NCBI GenBank assembly: GCA_030374765.1 | Contig: JARGXX010000088.1 | Coordinates: forward strand, 1,860,001-1,924,000 | Origin: Agarophyton chilense | Taxonomy: Eukaryota > Rhodophyta > Florideophyceae > Gracilariales > Gracilariaceae | Reading direction: 5' to 3' | DNA: 64,000 nucleotides | Shown here: in pieces, positions 21,181 to 32,819 of the stretch | Layout: every line of letters starts with the position of its first letter | Numbering within the stretch: the first letter of the stretch is position 1 | The notes under the pieces: model-generated | The model's input: the letters and a program-made list of their open reading frames with translations, nothing else | Told to the model about the DNA's origin: nothing | Databases searched by the model: none | Position numbers and translations under genes: made by a program

Positions 21181-23520
21181 AAATGGAGCCCCCTCCGCTA
21201 TCGCCAAACGTCGTGCTTCACCTGCCGGCCGATTTCGATCCTAGTCACATCCCGTTGCACGCTCCGCCGTCGCCGCCAGTCGCCATCGTTCTGCAAGCCC
21301 TCAAATCAAACGCCGCCTGCATTTTCACATGTCATATCGTGTCGGAATTAAAGATTCATCTTTCCAAGTTTCTCATCTCATTTATCACTCATGCGCTCTT
21401 GAAGAACGGCCGCCAAACACTCTACAGCTCTACCACACCGGTTTTACGCAAGACTTTCAAATACTTCTGCCAGAAATTTTATAGGACACTATATTCTTCT
21501 TTGGTCACCACCCACAATTACATCTTCTAAGTTTTTCTCTGCTTGCCAACATTGTCTGTCAATTTTCGGCGAATCACAATCAGAGAGCCACCACTTATTT
21601 GGGTGCGGTAGCTGGAACAGCTGCCCTCGCTTTATTTGTTACAGCGGTTTGTCAAAGAAACGTAGACAGAGGAATCACAAGCCTTTTCTACAGCACTAGA
21701 CTCGTCTTCACCTTGCAAATTAAGTTTTAGAAAGCCCTTTAGAATGGACTCAGCCCGCATCCAGTAGATCCACAGCAGGTGCGATTTAAAACTAGCATGG
21801 GCGCCATCTAAGGTGCTTTAATCTCCCCAGTGTTTGTATTCAAATATGGGTGTGACTATTATTGTCGGTTATGAAGCCAATTCTTCGCCTACCAGCTCCA
21901 TTGCCTCTGTTGTATTCGTCTTCATCACATGGGCATTTTAATTCTTCATTCTCACAAACCGCTTCTAAATTGTTCCTTAGTCCAATTCAACTTCTGCTCG
22001 CTTCAGGTAAATCTCATAAAGTTTTAGATCACACATCCGTGCTCGCATATATTATTAACTCTTCAGATGATCTGTTCTTTGATCACCAATATGGCAACAG
22101 CTTGCCAACATATCGCCTTCCTCCACGAGTCAAAGTGCAGAAAAAGGACACCTGGCTAGTTCCAGAACGAGTTTCCTCGCTTTTTATCTCACCAACGAGA
22201 CCTTACCAGCATATTCCAGAAGCACCAATGAGCCAAAAAAGCGATTGGCGTGCCGGTGATTACTTTACTACAAACACACCACTTATTCATTTCCGAGCTG
22301 TACATCACAAGAGACACTGGTAGCTTAGGACAAAAGTTTACCCCCGCCTGCCAAGGGTTAGATACCAGTTTCAGGTTGTATCGAAAAGAAAATAAGAGCT
22401 CCATCATACATAATCATCCACAAGCCGTTGTTCCACCGTAATCGAGTCATTTTCGTTATAACATTTCGTTGTGTTTGTGTACGACTTTGAACAAAAGAAA
22501 GAGTTTTATCTGCCCGAAAATGCGCATTGCAGCCAAGACCGTCTCAAAGATAAAGCGATATTTCTCTCCAGTCTGCACAATTCTGCGGCCATCGATTTTC
22601 AGCTTACGGATAACTTTTCTATTAACTTCTATTGGCGCTGGGTTGCCGTCACTTACCTCTCTCTAGAACGCCTCCTGTAGCCGTCGAGAAGTTCAGTCAA
22701 TAGCAATAAACGTTCCAGACCTTCTCTAACGTGCAAAAAAACGCCTAATCGGTGGCGCCAACACTCTTGTTTTAACAAATGGCCTGAGAGGATTTCATCC
22801 ACTCTTCTGCACAAGTCCAGGAAAGTGTCCGAACTCGGAGGCATGTTCTGGCCTGGGAAATCAAAACACTGCAACTGAACGACTTACAACACAAGACCCA
22901 TGAGCTCTAGAGTTCGAAACAGGTCCTCGTCCTTACAGTCAAACTGGTCTTCTGCGCACACTAGTTACGCACCACATCTTGTAGGATTCTGCAAAAGACT
23001 ACTGTAAATACCCTGGTCATTGTTCGAATCGCCGTGTACACGATCTCTCGCATGCCTTTTCGGCTTATCAAAGACATATCGGTCCTTGAGGCGACGGTGT
23101 ATAACTCCGTGTTCGTTTTCGACTTTGTGGTCAATTTGGTATACCAAGTAGTCGTAAATGAGAGAGTTATCGCCGATGGGGGCCAATATCGATTTATTTT
23201 CACGACATCGCATTATTTCTCTTGCTCCCTTGCGATCATAATGATGTCAGGTGAGACGGATTCGTACACCGTTTGCTGAAGCGGGGTGTGGTTTCAGGAA
23301 GCAACGCTTTAGTGGCAGTGAATATGTTTGTATTGGTATAATCTTTGCCATCAGGGGCGTTGTGCATCGTTGAAATCGCTGAAGGGAGGTATTGAATCAA
23401 TCAGCAAAGATGCAAAACGGTCGATATGTTTCGGTCATGGTGTTAATCTGTGCCCACTAGTGCACTGACACCGTATATCATCATCATGGACCACTTCGAA
23501 ATCTCTGTGTTAATAAACAG
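21181..23520. other. Unassigned 2.3-kb stretch between gag and RT of element B
   Basis: A Ty3/gypsy protease would be expected here, but no DTGA-type active site is visible. Instead there are fragments that look protein-like: 21183-21530 (Pro-rich start, 115 residues), 21862-22323 (153 residues) and about 22465-22680 (FVYDFEQKKEFYLPENAHC region). None belongs to a family I recognise. A later insertion of foreign sequence into element B is the simplest explanation. Confidence 0.45.
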
Positions 23521-23589
23521 TAGAGGTTTTTGAATTTTGTAAAGTATCACGGTCACCGGTGCTTTGAAAGAACCCTAGGAATCACGCCT

Positions 23590-25130
23590 AAAGGCAAACC
23601 GGAGACGACACCAACAGAAATAGAACAGAACATGAAGAACATGATGGAGATAATTGTCTCTGAAAAAGAGATAGAAAAAACCCTCGAAGGCGTGGAGATG
23701 GGCCACGTTCCTGCGGAATACTAAGAAAGACTGCGCAAGTTACTATTTAAATAGTCCCGTGTGTGGAATGGCCACATCGACCAGATTGCTGCTACAGAAC
23801 CTCACATTGACGAAATTCTGTGTATCTGACCAATTGGTCCACCGCCTAATCGAACAAGCCCGCGTATGAGTCAAGTAAAGCAGGAACATGTTGAAGCCAT
23901 GCTGGAGAAGGGAATTATAGAGCCCGCTCAATTAGCTTGGGCGTCCCCAGTGGTCATTGCTCTCAAAGGAAATGGTTCTCTACGCTTTTGCATTGACTTC
24001 CGTAAGTTGAACGCCGTAACTATAGGGAAGCCCTCCTGCTGCCACGATTATTTGAATGAATGGACAGTCTTGGGGTAACCAAAGTTTTGACTACGATGGA
24101 CGCAAATTGCGGATACTGGAAAGTACCCATGGCCCCAAAGGACAAAGATAGGACGTCATTCGTCTGTAATGCAAGACTGCATCGCTTTTATCGAATTCCA
24201 TTTGGTTTAACGAGTGCTACTGCGACGTTTCAGTGCGCCATCGCTATTATCTCATCGCGATAGATGTTAAAAAACGTGCTTGATCTGTTTAGATGACATC
24301 ATTGTCCTCAGTAATAGTATTTAAGATCCCTTTCTAGATATGGACGGAATCCCAGGGAAGCTAAGGGAAGCTGGTATTTACTTGAAGATTTATAAATGCG
24401 AATGATTTACAGACCAATTGAAGTACCTTGAACAAAAGATTTCAACAGGAACACTGGAAATGGAAAAGGTGCAAACCGTTTCGATTCGTGAGTTGAAACC
24501 TCCTAGTACGCAGACCCAATTGTAAGCCGTTCTTGAACTTTGTAACGTCTACAGACGGTTGATACCGCAATATTCGCATGTAAAACTGCCTCTGAACGCA
24601 TTATTGAAGAAAGGAAAACCTGTACTGTTGAAAAATGTCGGAACATCTGAGACACAAGCCTTAGAGATATTGAAGCGAACGCTGAAATCAGCTCCTGTTC
24701 TAGCACTTTTGAAAACGGATCTTCCCTATTCTATCGCCACGGATTCAAGTAATTATCAGGTAGAGTGTGGCCTTTTCAATCGCACGAAGACGGCCAACGA
24801 TATCCCATTTGATATTGGCCACAGTCATTGCATCAGAGAGATGATAATTATTCTTTATCTGAAAAGTAATGCCTTGATGTGGTATGGGCTGTAACGAACC
24901 TACGGCCCTATCTCCAAGGAGTATAGTTTACGGTCAATATCGTTCACTCATGTTTAAGATGGCTCATGTTGATTAATGACGCTTCGGTACGGTCTATGTG
25001 ATGGAGTTTGCGCCTTTCCGAATTTGAAATCATCATGAACTACAAGAAGGGGCCTTCAAACATTCATGCCAACGCGTTATCGGGACTTGAAACCTTGGGA
25101 GAAACCCATTAGGAAACCGATGATGAGCTA
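23590..25130 (+). pseudogene. Element B reverse transcriptase and RNase H remnant
   Basis: The fingers/palm blocks are KGIIEPAQLAWASPVV, GSLRFCIDFRKLNAV and LTTMDANCGYWKVPMAPKDK. The catalytic region reads CLDDIIVLS near 24290. KLPLNALLKKGKPV and LPYSIATDSSNYQVECGLF mark the connection and the RNase H start, and NYKKGPSNIHANALSGLE marks its end near 25080. Many stops and frame changes interrupt it. Sequence order and blocks parallel element A. Confidence 0.85.
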
Positions 25131-27124
25131 ACATGTTTGGTAATGAATACCTCGATGACCAAAGATATAGAAGAGGAGAACATTGTAGAGGAACAATATT
25201 ATGAATTTGATTTACTGACCGAGATTACGAACACAGGTCTCGATGATCATTTCGAACGATTTAGGATTTCAGAGATTCTGCTTGAACAGGTCACTGACAG
25301 CATTTGTGCGGTTATCGGCTTTCGTCTAAACGCGGGGAGGAGCTACCGTTTCCTCTCCATGATAGAGGATTTATTGTTCGAACTGTCGAAACTCATGATG
25401 GAATCGTGATACCTCACGTTCTGAAGAGCAGAGTACTACACTTGGTTCCTTACTCACAGTTGCCTGGTCATCCAGGAAGATCAAATTCGTACCGAACCTT
25501 CCGAAGTGATTATTGGCCTACTTTTGCAGTGGATTTTCATACGACATCAAAGTTGTGCGCAACATTCGCTGGACATAGAGTTAAGCTGTGCGCAAAGAAG
25601 AAACCACTGAAGGTATGTTCGGCAAAAGCGCCTCTAGAGTATGTCAGTAACGATATACTCGAAGAATTCATTCGCTCGAAGCGAGGAAACAGATACCTTC
25701 TGGTAGTTGCTGATAGCTTCTCTAAGCTGGTCAAGAATTGTTAGCTGATATGTATCACTGCTGCCGTGATAGAAGGAGCGATTATCCACCACCGGACGTA
25801 TTAATACGAACCGCCGGATACCCGGCTCTCAGATAATGGTATGCAATTCTTCGCCCGCACCTTTCAAGATGTATGCAAGACCGTGAGAATTTTGAACATT
25901 TCCACCACAACCTATCATCTGCAATGTATAGAGCAGGTGGAACATTTCAACAATACGCTACTCGTGGCAATACGGCATTACTTTGCTGAACGCCCCGAGG
26001 ACTGGGATATTTGTACACACACTCTGTGTTACATGTACAATACGCAGACTATCTCGAATACGAATTTAACGCCATTCGATCTGGTAATATCAGACCGACC
26101 ATTGTTTTTCCAAATCCCGACTCGTTCGGAATAAACCGAAAATTAAGGCATGCGGTAGCCGGCTCGGTTTCATCTACTGTGGAGGGAAGTGCAGCTCAAA
26201 CACACTACACAAGCCGTAACCCAGATGATAAAGGCCAAAGCACGCTACATGCGCAATTAGGACGCCTCAGTACGGCGGGCAGTCCCAGATATCCGATTTA
26301 GAGGACACATCTTCGTGAGAATAGAAAAGAAGGATAACCGGATATCTGGAGAAGAAAAAAACGGAAACTCCGTCACAAGCTAGCACCAATCGCGACTGGA
26401 CCTTATAAATTTGTCGAACTCGACGACCACACTTTTGTTTTCCGAAGAGATAAGGATGTTTAGCGCATCTCACGCGATAGAGTGGTAAATGCACCAATTT
26501 CAGGTATAGCAGTCGTCGTACCGGGTTTTGAAGCTTATGTGCAGCAGAGAGATATGACATATGGGCCTGCTGGGCTGCAAAAACCACCTCAGAGCCCTAC
26601 AAAAGAGGCGCATGCGGACTTGACGCCAAGGAAAAAATTAACTCAAAAATATTGCCACATGGCTGCCACGATCCGGAGAACCAGCGCTTGAGGTCAGTAA
26701 ACGGGCCGCTGCCATACAGCGCATCAATGGCTGAGATTATGGAACTTGAAAGTCAGATTGGAGCAGACGCGGCGACACTCGCAGTGAAGACGCAGCGAAG
26801 TGCAGCTCCCACACCAGGTCACGTTATCGTGAAGAATACCAATGAAATCAAAGAGAAGAGTGAGAAGAAATATTCATTTAATGGTGGTCTCGCATCTCAC
26901 ACAGTGGAACCATCAACAAGAGAACCTGACGTAGTAACTGTTTCGCCGCCCACAGTACCGCAAAATAATGAAAAAGCTTCAATCAGCAGGAATGTTGCTA
27001 TACTCGAACGGAAAGACATAGATGTCCCTGGAGAACAGAAAGAATCTGACAAGGAGAAGAGAGATCTCGATCTTCAAAAATACATAATTGAAGTAGAAAG
27101 GCCACAGTTCAATCGCAAGGTTGT
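25131..27124 (+). pseudogene. Element B integrase remnant
   Basis: A GHPGRSNSYRTFRSDYWPT block near 25470 is the H-x-G-H part of the zinc-binding module. It is followed by SAKAPLEYVSNDILEEF (first Asp of the core), LSDNGMQFFARTFQDV (second Asp) and YHLQCIEQVEHFNNTLL, where the Glu-containing GQ-E-N block is kept as EQVEHFN. 26011-26700 continues with C-terminal sequence. The polyprotein is then cut by the solo LTR at 27125. Confidence 0.75.
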
Positions 27125-27789
27125 TGTAGTATCCGCTCTAACGGAGAGAGCAGACACCTGCGACAGCGTTCGGACTGCCGATGGGTCGCTTGCGGCGAAG
27201 GAAAAGGGTGGTAGAGGTACAACACCAGCGAGCTGGAAGTGGGGTGTAAGGCCACTACTCGCCAGCGAGGGTGAACAGTGCAACTGTAAAACGTTGATCG
27301 AACGTAGGTACGAGACGGCTCGTGAAGTGGTTGGGGGCTGACTATCTATTATAGCTCGTCTGGATCTCCGGTTAAGGAATCCTAAGCGAGGAACAGAATA
27401 GTCATGATGCCCATTTTGTCTCCTTTACTTGGAGTCGGAGCTCACCTCTGGTACACTATATACTGTGTACCTGGGTGAGCGCCCAAATAAATATATAAAC
27501 AATACCCAGTGGGCAGCCACTTAGCCAAACCACTATATGGGTATGGTCTCTAGTAAACGTCTAGCTACGAAGGGTAGTAAAGCCAGCCACGTGGATTGCC
27601 ACTACATGCGCCGTTGCAAGCCACTCCACTCGTGATACCACGTGTCCCACTAAGACATTCTGCCTCTAAGCATCCTACGCGGTGTGCCGTTTCATATCAC
27701 AAGTTTGATGACATCACTCACTTATGAGTTCCAACCGCGACTTCGCGAAAACCGACATATCGCATTCCCCGACATAGTAGAATACTACA
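27125..27789 (-). repeat. Solo LTR of the element A family, with target duplication
   Basis: This 665-bp copy of the element A LTR has TGTAGTAT/ATACTACA ends. It is flanked by GTTGT on both sides (27120-27124 and 27790-27794), a perfect 5-bp target duplication. No internal retroelement sequence accompanies it, so it arose by insertion followed by LTR-LTR recombination. The strand is given by comparison with element A. It separates the integrase and chromodomain of element B. Confidence 0.88.
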
Positions 27790-28149
27790 GTTGTATCACC
27801 TGATCCGTCGTCGGAGGTGGCCCCGCAACAGAGGATATGCCCAACGCCCACAGTTACTATTAGCAGAGAATCGAAAATGCCCTGAAATGCAGAAGAAAGG
27901 CGTACGGAAAGAAGGAACATCGCGCCATCTTTGAAGGATTTGCATAAACCGGATGATGAGTTGAAGGCACCGGCGAGACTGGAAATATCCCAGGAATCCA
28001 GAAGACTTGCTGTAAGACACCCAGAAGTGGTTTAACCATATGAACGCGGTATGTAGACACCAGATGCTTCAAAGGAGCCATCGAACATTGAGCACGATCA
28101 TTCAACTGTACAAGAAGTACTTACAGCAGAACCTGATGACAAGAGCGCT

Positions 28150-28440
28150 ACACCGGTCTTAACACCGTTCGATGGAGGAGAAAAGATCTTTATGGAAAGA
28201 ATTATTAGCCATGAATGGCGTTCTATGGATAACAGTTTACTTTTTAGAGTACGATGGTATGGGTATAAACCCGAAGACAATATATGGGAGCCCATTTATC
28301 ACTTACCACAATCTCACGGGTTGTGTTATTGTATACGAGTTAGTTTGGATATCCTCAGTAGTATTCATGACGCTCTCGTCAGCTTAATCGTCTCAGGAAG
28401 GCCTAATCTAATGGCATACATAAGGAAACAAGAAGTGGCA
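28150..28440 (+). pseudogene. Element B chromodomain
   Basis: FMERIISHEWRSMDNSLLFRVRWYGYKPEDNIWEP (28190-28295) has the chromodomain pattern (aromatic VRWYGY, then D-x-W-EP) found at the integrase end of chromoviruses, where it binds histone marks. It matches the element C chromodomain in position and pattern. Confidence 0.75.
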
Positions 28441-29943
28441 TGAAGTATCATGAAGATGACGAAAGAAGTGGAGAACCCCGGAGTAGAAAATAAAGAAGAG
28501 GATAAAGTGTCTGAAAGCAGGAGTGAATGAGTTTATTTTAAGATTATACCGCTAGAAGGTCTACTACATTACAACTGAGTTGCGACCTCACGGGCTTTCA
28601 GCGCCAGGGTGGTTGCCCATCAAGACGTGCAAGAGATTCAGCCTCTGCTGACGATCGACTTGAATGGCATCGAGAGGAATCCCAGGTTCTTCGAGGAACA
28701 GCCTCAGACAATCGACTTGCGCAATGTGTGCTGACAACACCGGCTGTTCCGATTCGTACGCTGGACTCCGCATCTGAACTGTCGCCATTGGCTCATGGCC
28801 ATCTGTCTGCGTTTCAGCAGGATCTTAATATTGAGCTCATTGTACACATCTACCCAGTAACAGGAGAACAGATCATTTGTAAGATAGGAACACACATAGG
28901 TAATCACTGGAAGGAGGTTCACAGGAGAACGGCGAGGGCTCTCGATTTCATTCCAATGACGAAGGATGGGACGTAGCGCCCGATGTGCGAGTTATACCGA
29001 GTTCCGTCGATCTCCAGCACTGGGTACGTGACCACGTATCCTAGTCCTGATCAAGCTCGTCTCTCTCATGAAGAGAATTCCAAATAGAAATTATCGCGCT
29101 TGCGAAGGTAAAGGAACTACCTTCGTGTCTGGGGACAGTCGAAAGAGAGAGCCATGTCGGATACTCCGTGTACGCCGCCCCACATCTGGCTAATCATATC
29201 AGCGAGATTCTCGACATACGAGGAGCATTCTCCGTTCGTTCTGGCCAGACAATTATCGAAGTGCCAATCGTCGTATAATAGAATGCTCGGAATTACGCAG
29301 CGCATCCACTGGAATACTAATCAAGTGAACTTTTCGCGGGCTTCTGCGACGCTTTCAGAGCCAAATCGGCTTGTCGCATTGTTTTGAATCACATAGTGGC
29401 TCAGACAGTGCCTCTAGAACAGTGCATACGACGGAATAACGCCAGGAAGTCTACCAGCGACTACGTAATGACCAATCAGATCTCCGTCACGGACAACCGC
29501 ACGGTAAAGCAAGGGAGCACGAGCGAAGAGTGCATTGTGCTGCATTGGATTCCGCCCGACGAAATCCGCATAATGCTGGGAATTCTGGATCGTAGACCAT
29601 GACGGTTGCGATACGGCTGCTGTGGAACAATGATACGTTTCGGCGAGACCAAAGAAGAAGCCAGAAGCGGTGATGTTTAAGGTATCGGAGTGGGACCACT
29701 CTAACAGGCAGTGGTTTGGTGATTTGCTTGGTTATACAGATCGTTGTATGACGTTGATGGGTTCATCACATAGGGGGATTGTTCATCGCGAGTGTTGCAA
29801 GACATTCAAGAAGACTTGAGGAGCGGTCGTATCTACACGCAAGGTTGAAAGATGGTTAAATCTGGGGAGCCGGAGTGAAGCACGCTGTCGATACGCTTTT
29901 ACGTTTTTGCGTGGCGGGTGCTTCGCGCTTAACGAGTGGGATA
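28441..29943. other. Element B 3' untranslated region
   Basis: This 1.5-kb stretch lies between the chromodomain and the 3' LTR. I see only short frames without family features. Element C has a comparable 1.6-kb tail, so a long 3' region seems normal for these elements. Confidence 0.45.
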
Positions 29944-31135
29944 TGTAGCGTTGGAGATGCATTTTGAATGAAATGATCGAAAAGTATCGAAGTGGACATA
30001 CGGCATTCATATGTTATTCTTGCTACTGAATTTGCTAACGAGATATTATGAGAACAGTTACTTCATGAAAGACTTGTAAAAGAATATTAATATAGTAGCA
30101 CGATAGTACTGCTATGAAATCCCGTACATGATTCATGACACAGAATAGAAGCAAACAGAACGCCTATACACGTGCGAGAGCTCATGAAAAGACTTGAGGG
30201 TAAGAGATTTTAAAAGATTATTGCAATGACGTAATTACAACCCTTTGAAAGGGACAGAAAATCGAAACGGACGGGACAGAAGAACATATCGTAGGCAGGC
30301 TAATTCGATTATAGAATTGTAACGCCAAAGAGTCGAAATTTAGGACCGAACGATATAAATCTTGAGGGAGACTCCAACCCTTGTGATTAGTCGAAAAGAA
30401 AAAGAAATAGAGAACCTGTGTTCTTCCGGCACTGCCGAATCTTTTTGCCTCTCTACTGTTCTTCCTTTTTTTTCGCCAATTACAGTATTCCTCTTGTGAA
30501 CATCAGTAATTTACATCCTTGTAGACATCTAGATATGGCACAAAGTTCCAAACAGACGGGAACTGTACATTTGTACGGCATGACAACCAAATTTTTTATT
30601 CGTTTATGTTAAAATATTTATCGTGTGGCACACCACAGTCTAGAAATTATATCACAGTACCTCATCTGCCTCCTGGTATAATAAAAGGTGCTTGGCCCAG
30701 GTGACAAAGGCAAAGGCCAACGAACACTCAAATTATCACCATTTCGGTCTTCGCTAGGAATCCTAAAGTCGCTACCGACTAAAGAGCAACTAAATCTTCT
30801 GTAAGTATCGCATCTGAAGTAAAGATCTTTTTCCAAGGATATACTTTAATTTGAGTTGTTTATCGCCTCTTACTTGTTTGTTATGTGTGTTGCTTTTGTT
30901 GTTTTGTTTTTCTTTTGTGAATGCACAAGGGTCATAGAATAGATCCCGTGTTTCTTATGTACCACCGAACCTGGACTATTATATCGTGTACAAGTGGCGG
31001 TCATCTCATCAGGCTCCGCTGATAATCCTCTTTCACAAACTATCTTTCGAGGACAGTCGCTGGCAAGGCGACTGTGATGTTTTCTGTGGATATTCATCTG
31101 CTATCTAGTACGCTATAGTCTCTAGTGAAATACCA
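29944..31135 (+). repeat. Element B 3' LTR with internal insertion
   Basis: It starts TGTAGCGTTGGAGATGC and ends at about AATACCA. It is about 450 bp longer than the 5' copy because sequence at about 30113-30561 has no counterpart there; the LTR match resumes at CTGTACATTTGTACGG. Shared blocks include GGAATCCTAAAGTCGCTA. Confidence 0.8.
30113..30561. repeat. Insertion inside the element B 3' LTR
   Basis: These bases are absent from the 5' LTR. A possible ACTG duplication flanks them, and TCCCGT near the left end faces its reverse complement ACGGGA at the right end. It holds no gene and may be a MITE or another solo LTR. Confidence 0.4.
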
Positions 31136-31154
31136 CACTTAACCCTAAAAGGGT

Positions 31155-31760
31155 TTGAAACCGTGTCTTACCCCTGAAGAAAAAAGTTCCATTGATGCTT
31201 TATTTAAGAAAGATTACCGTTTAATCTTTCCCAAATCAGGAAAAAATCAATATTATACATCTCAACTAAGAAGTATTCTCAATGTACTTGTGACCAATCG
31301 GCTTGTCCAACAATTACTATCTGAATCTACAAGTATGCAGTATATGAAGATCAAAAAGCAATGTAGTGCATGCCGAGACATTTTCAAGAAAGTCTAAAAC
31401 AGGCACGACTTTAACATTTCAATGATAGCGCAACCGTCAAAGATTATTCTGTGTTATAAAAAACTATAACCTGAAAATTTTGAAGAAAGGAATTGGTCTG
31501 CATGCAGTCCTGATATACACCCTATCTAGAATGTATGAGAGGTTTTATTTCGTGCAGTCTTTAAGAATGAAAGGCATTTTACTGATGTAGAATCCCTGAA
31601 AAGCGCCGTTGTTGAAAAATTAGAAAAATTGGGCCAAGGTTTGAGGTATAAATTGCTTAAAAATATGGAAAGTCGTTGGTTAAAGTTTTTAGGAATAGGT
31701 GGAAACGAGCCAATAAAACATTGCTATATAACAGTCGAAAAACGAAACGCAACAAATAAG
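31155..31760 (+). pseudogene. Tc1/mariner transposase relic 1
   Basis: Between about 31508 and 31740, read through stops, the plus strand gives PDIHPI-NV-EVLFRAVFKN followed by DVESLKSAVVEKLEKLGQ and LLKNMESRWLKFLGIGGN. This is the C-terminal pattern of Tc1/mariner DDE transposases (SPDLNPIENVW ... SMPRR ... GG-TKY). The 31155-31397 frame (LTPEEKSSIDALFKK) may be the helix-turn-helix start, with the catalytic middle deleted. Confidence 0.6.
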
Positions 31761-32090
31761 AAATACAGTTCACCGCGACGCAAGTCCTTTAATCACGTAA
31801 CAAAAAACTATCAAATAACAGCACACTATCGACTTACAAAGTGTCACCATAGTCCTTTGCAACTCCCCGCACCAATTTCGGCACACGTGTGTTCCATTGA
31901 AGTCAGTGACAAAAAGAACGCGAAAAATCAAAGTGCACAAACCCTTGCTTTCAAAATTGCCGACCAACGCAATGATATTTTAGACTCAAATATTGGGGCG
32001 AAAATCTTACTATTTCAGTCTCTCAGAGTGCCCATTTTGCACCGAATGATATGATACTCGTTCAGCATGCCTCCGCTAGGGTACTCCTCT
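31761..32090 (+). pseudogene. Tc1/mariner relic 2, left part with start codon
   Basis: This is the left side of a Tc1/mariner gene that is split by element C. An ATG at 32067 opens a frame of eight codons that ends exactly at the LTR border (32090). Skipping the LTR element and one CCTCT copy, the same frame continues at 41146 with a helix-turn-helix start. The sequence before the ATG would be the 5' region of the transposon; its end was not found. Confidence 0.6.
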
Positions 32091-32535
32091 TGTGAAAGAG
32101 CAACGATAACGGTTGAGCTCTGTAAGCCGCCGGGGCATGAGGTATCTTACAGACGCCACGTGGACTGGTCGACCTGAGCTGGGCTCATTTACATTATTAT
32201 TTATTCTAATTACTGTAATAGATTAGCATTACAGTACCAGAGAGATCCCAGCACCTCGCCAATGTTATTTACTTGGCTCGAGTGACGCTTCTCCCTTAGA
32301 GTAAGGTTTCCACCATTAGGATACTAAATTACCCCGTTTGGTACATCAGTTCCACCAATTGGTCTTCAAGCCATTGTTTCCGTAGCTCCAACCTGTAGAA
32401 CTACGCAGTAAACTCCAGCCCATTGAACCAAGTACTCTGGGAGTGCCGCCGTCAAGGAGTCAAACCTTAGAACGTGCTCTACCACGCTACCACCGGTTAA
32501 GACCAGTACGCTGACCCATCAGTCATTGCGTTACA
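32091..32535 (+). repeat. Element C 5' LTR
   Basis: TGTGAAAGAGCAACGATAAC ... TTGCGTTACA, 445 bp. It is preceded by the CCTCT duplication. It contains a degraded, antisense tRNA-like segment near 32435-32510 that is better preserved in the 3' LTR. Confidence 0.92.
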
Positions 32536-32538
32536 TTT

Positions 32539-32556
32539 TATTCTTCCGACTTAGAA
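32539..32556 (+). other. Element C primer-binding site (diverged)
   Basis: TATTCTTCCGACTTAGAA, three bases inside the LTR, matches 15 of 18 bases of the element A site. The leading TGG is lost. Confidence 0.55.
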
Positions 32557-32819
32557 GCCCTTAGAAATAATTCAACGGAACACTGGAACGAAGAATTATC
32601 CGCATTCTAACATTTGGTTTAACCCCCCAACGGACCAAAAGTACAGAAGCAACCAACATTATGGATGCAGGAAACACACCCAACAGACCAGACCATACAA
32701 CTGCTACGGCAGGACCCATTGCCACTGCACCGCCGACGATGTCGCCTGCACCATAGTTTGACACTGTTAGCGACCGCAGGAGCATTAGAAGCCAGCCGCA
32801 AGGAGTACTGACTCTCATG

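Larger units (their letters stand above)
18584..31135 (+). mobile_element. Ty3/gypsy chromovirus, element B (highly decayed, nested insertions)
   Basis: Two diverged LTRs (18584-19329 and 29944-31135) frame a plus-strand gag, RT, RNase H, integrase and chromodomain order. All coding parts are riddled with stops. Its gag and RT resemble those of element A. Inserted later are a solo LTR of the A family (27125-27789) and about 450 bp inside the 3' LTR. A 2.3-kb stretch (21181-23520) of unknown origin sits between gag and RT, where the protease should be. The flanks CTCAG and CACTT do not match, so no target duplication survives. This is the oldest of the three Ty3/gypsy copies, judged from decay. 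Confidence 0.85.

Noticed and set aside
31138-31160. Telomere-like AACCCTAAAAGGGTT next to the element B LTR
   Set aside because: A single short palindrome, not an array; no evidence of telomeric repeats.
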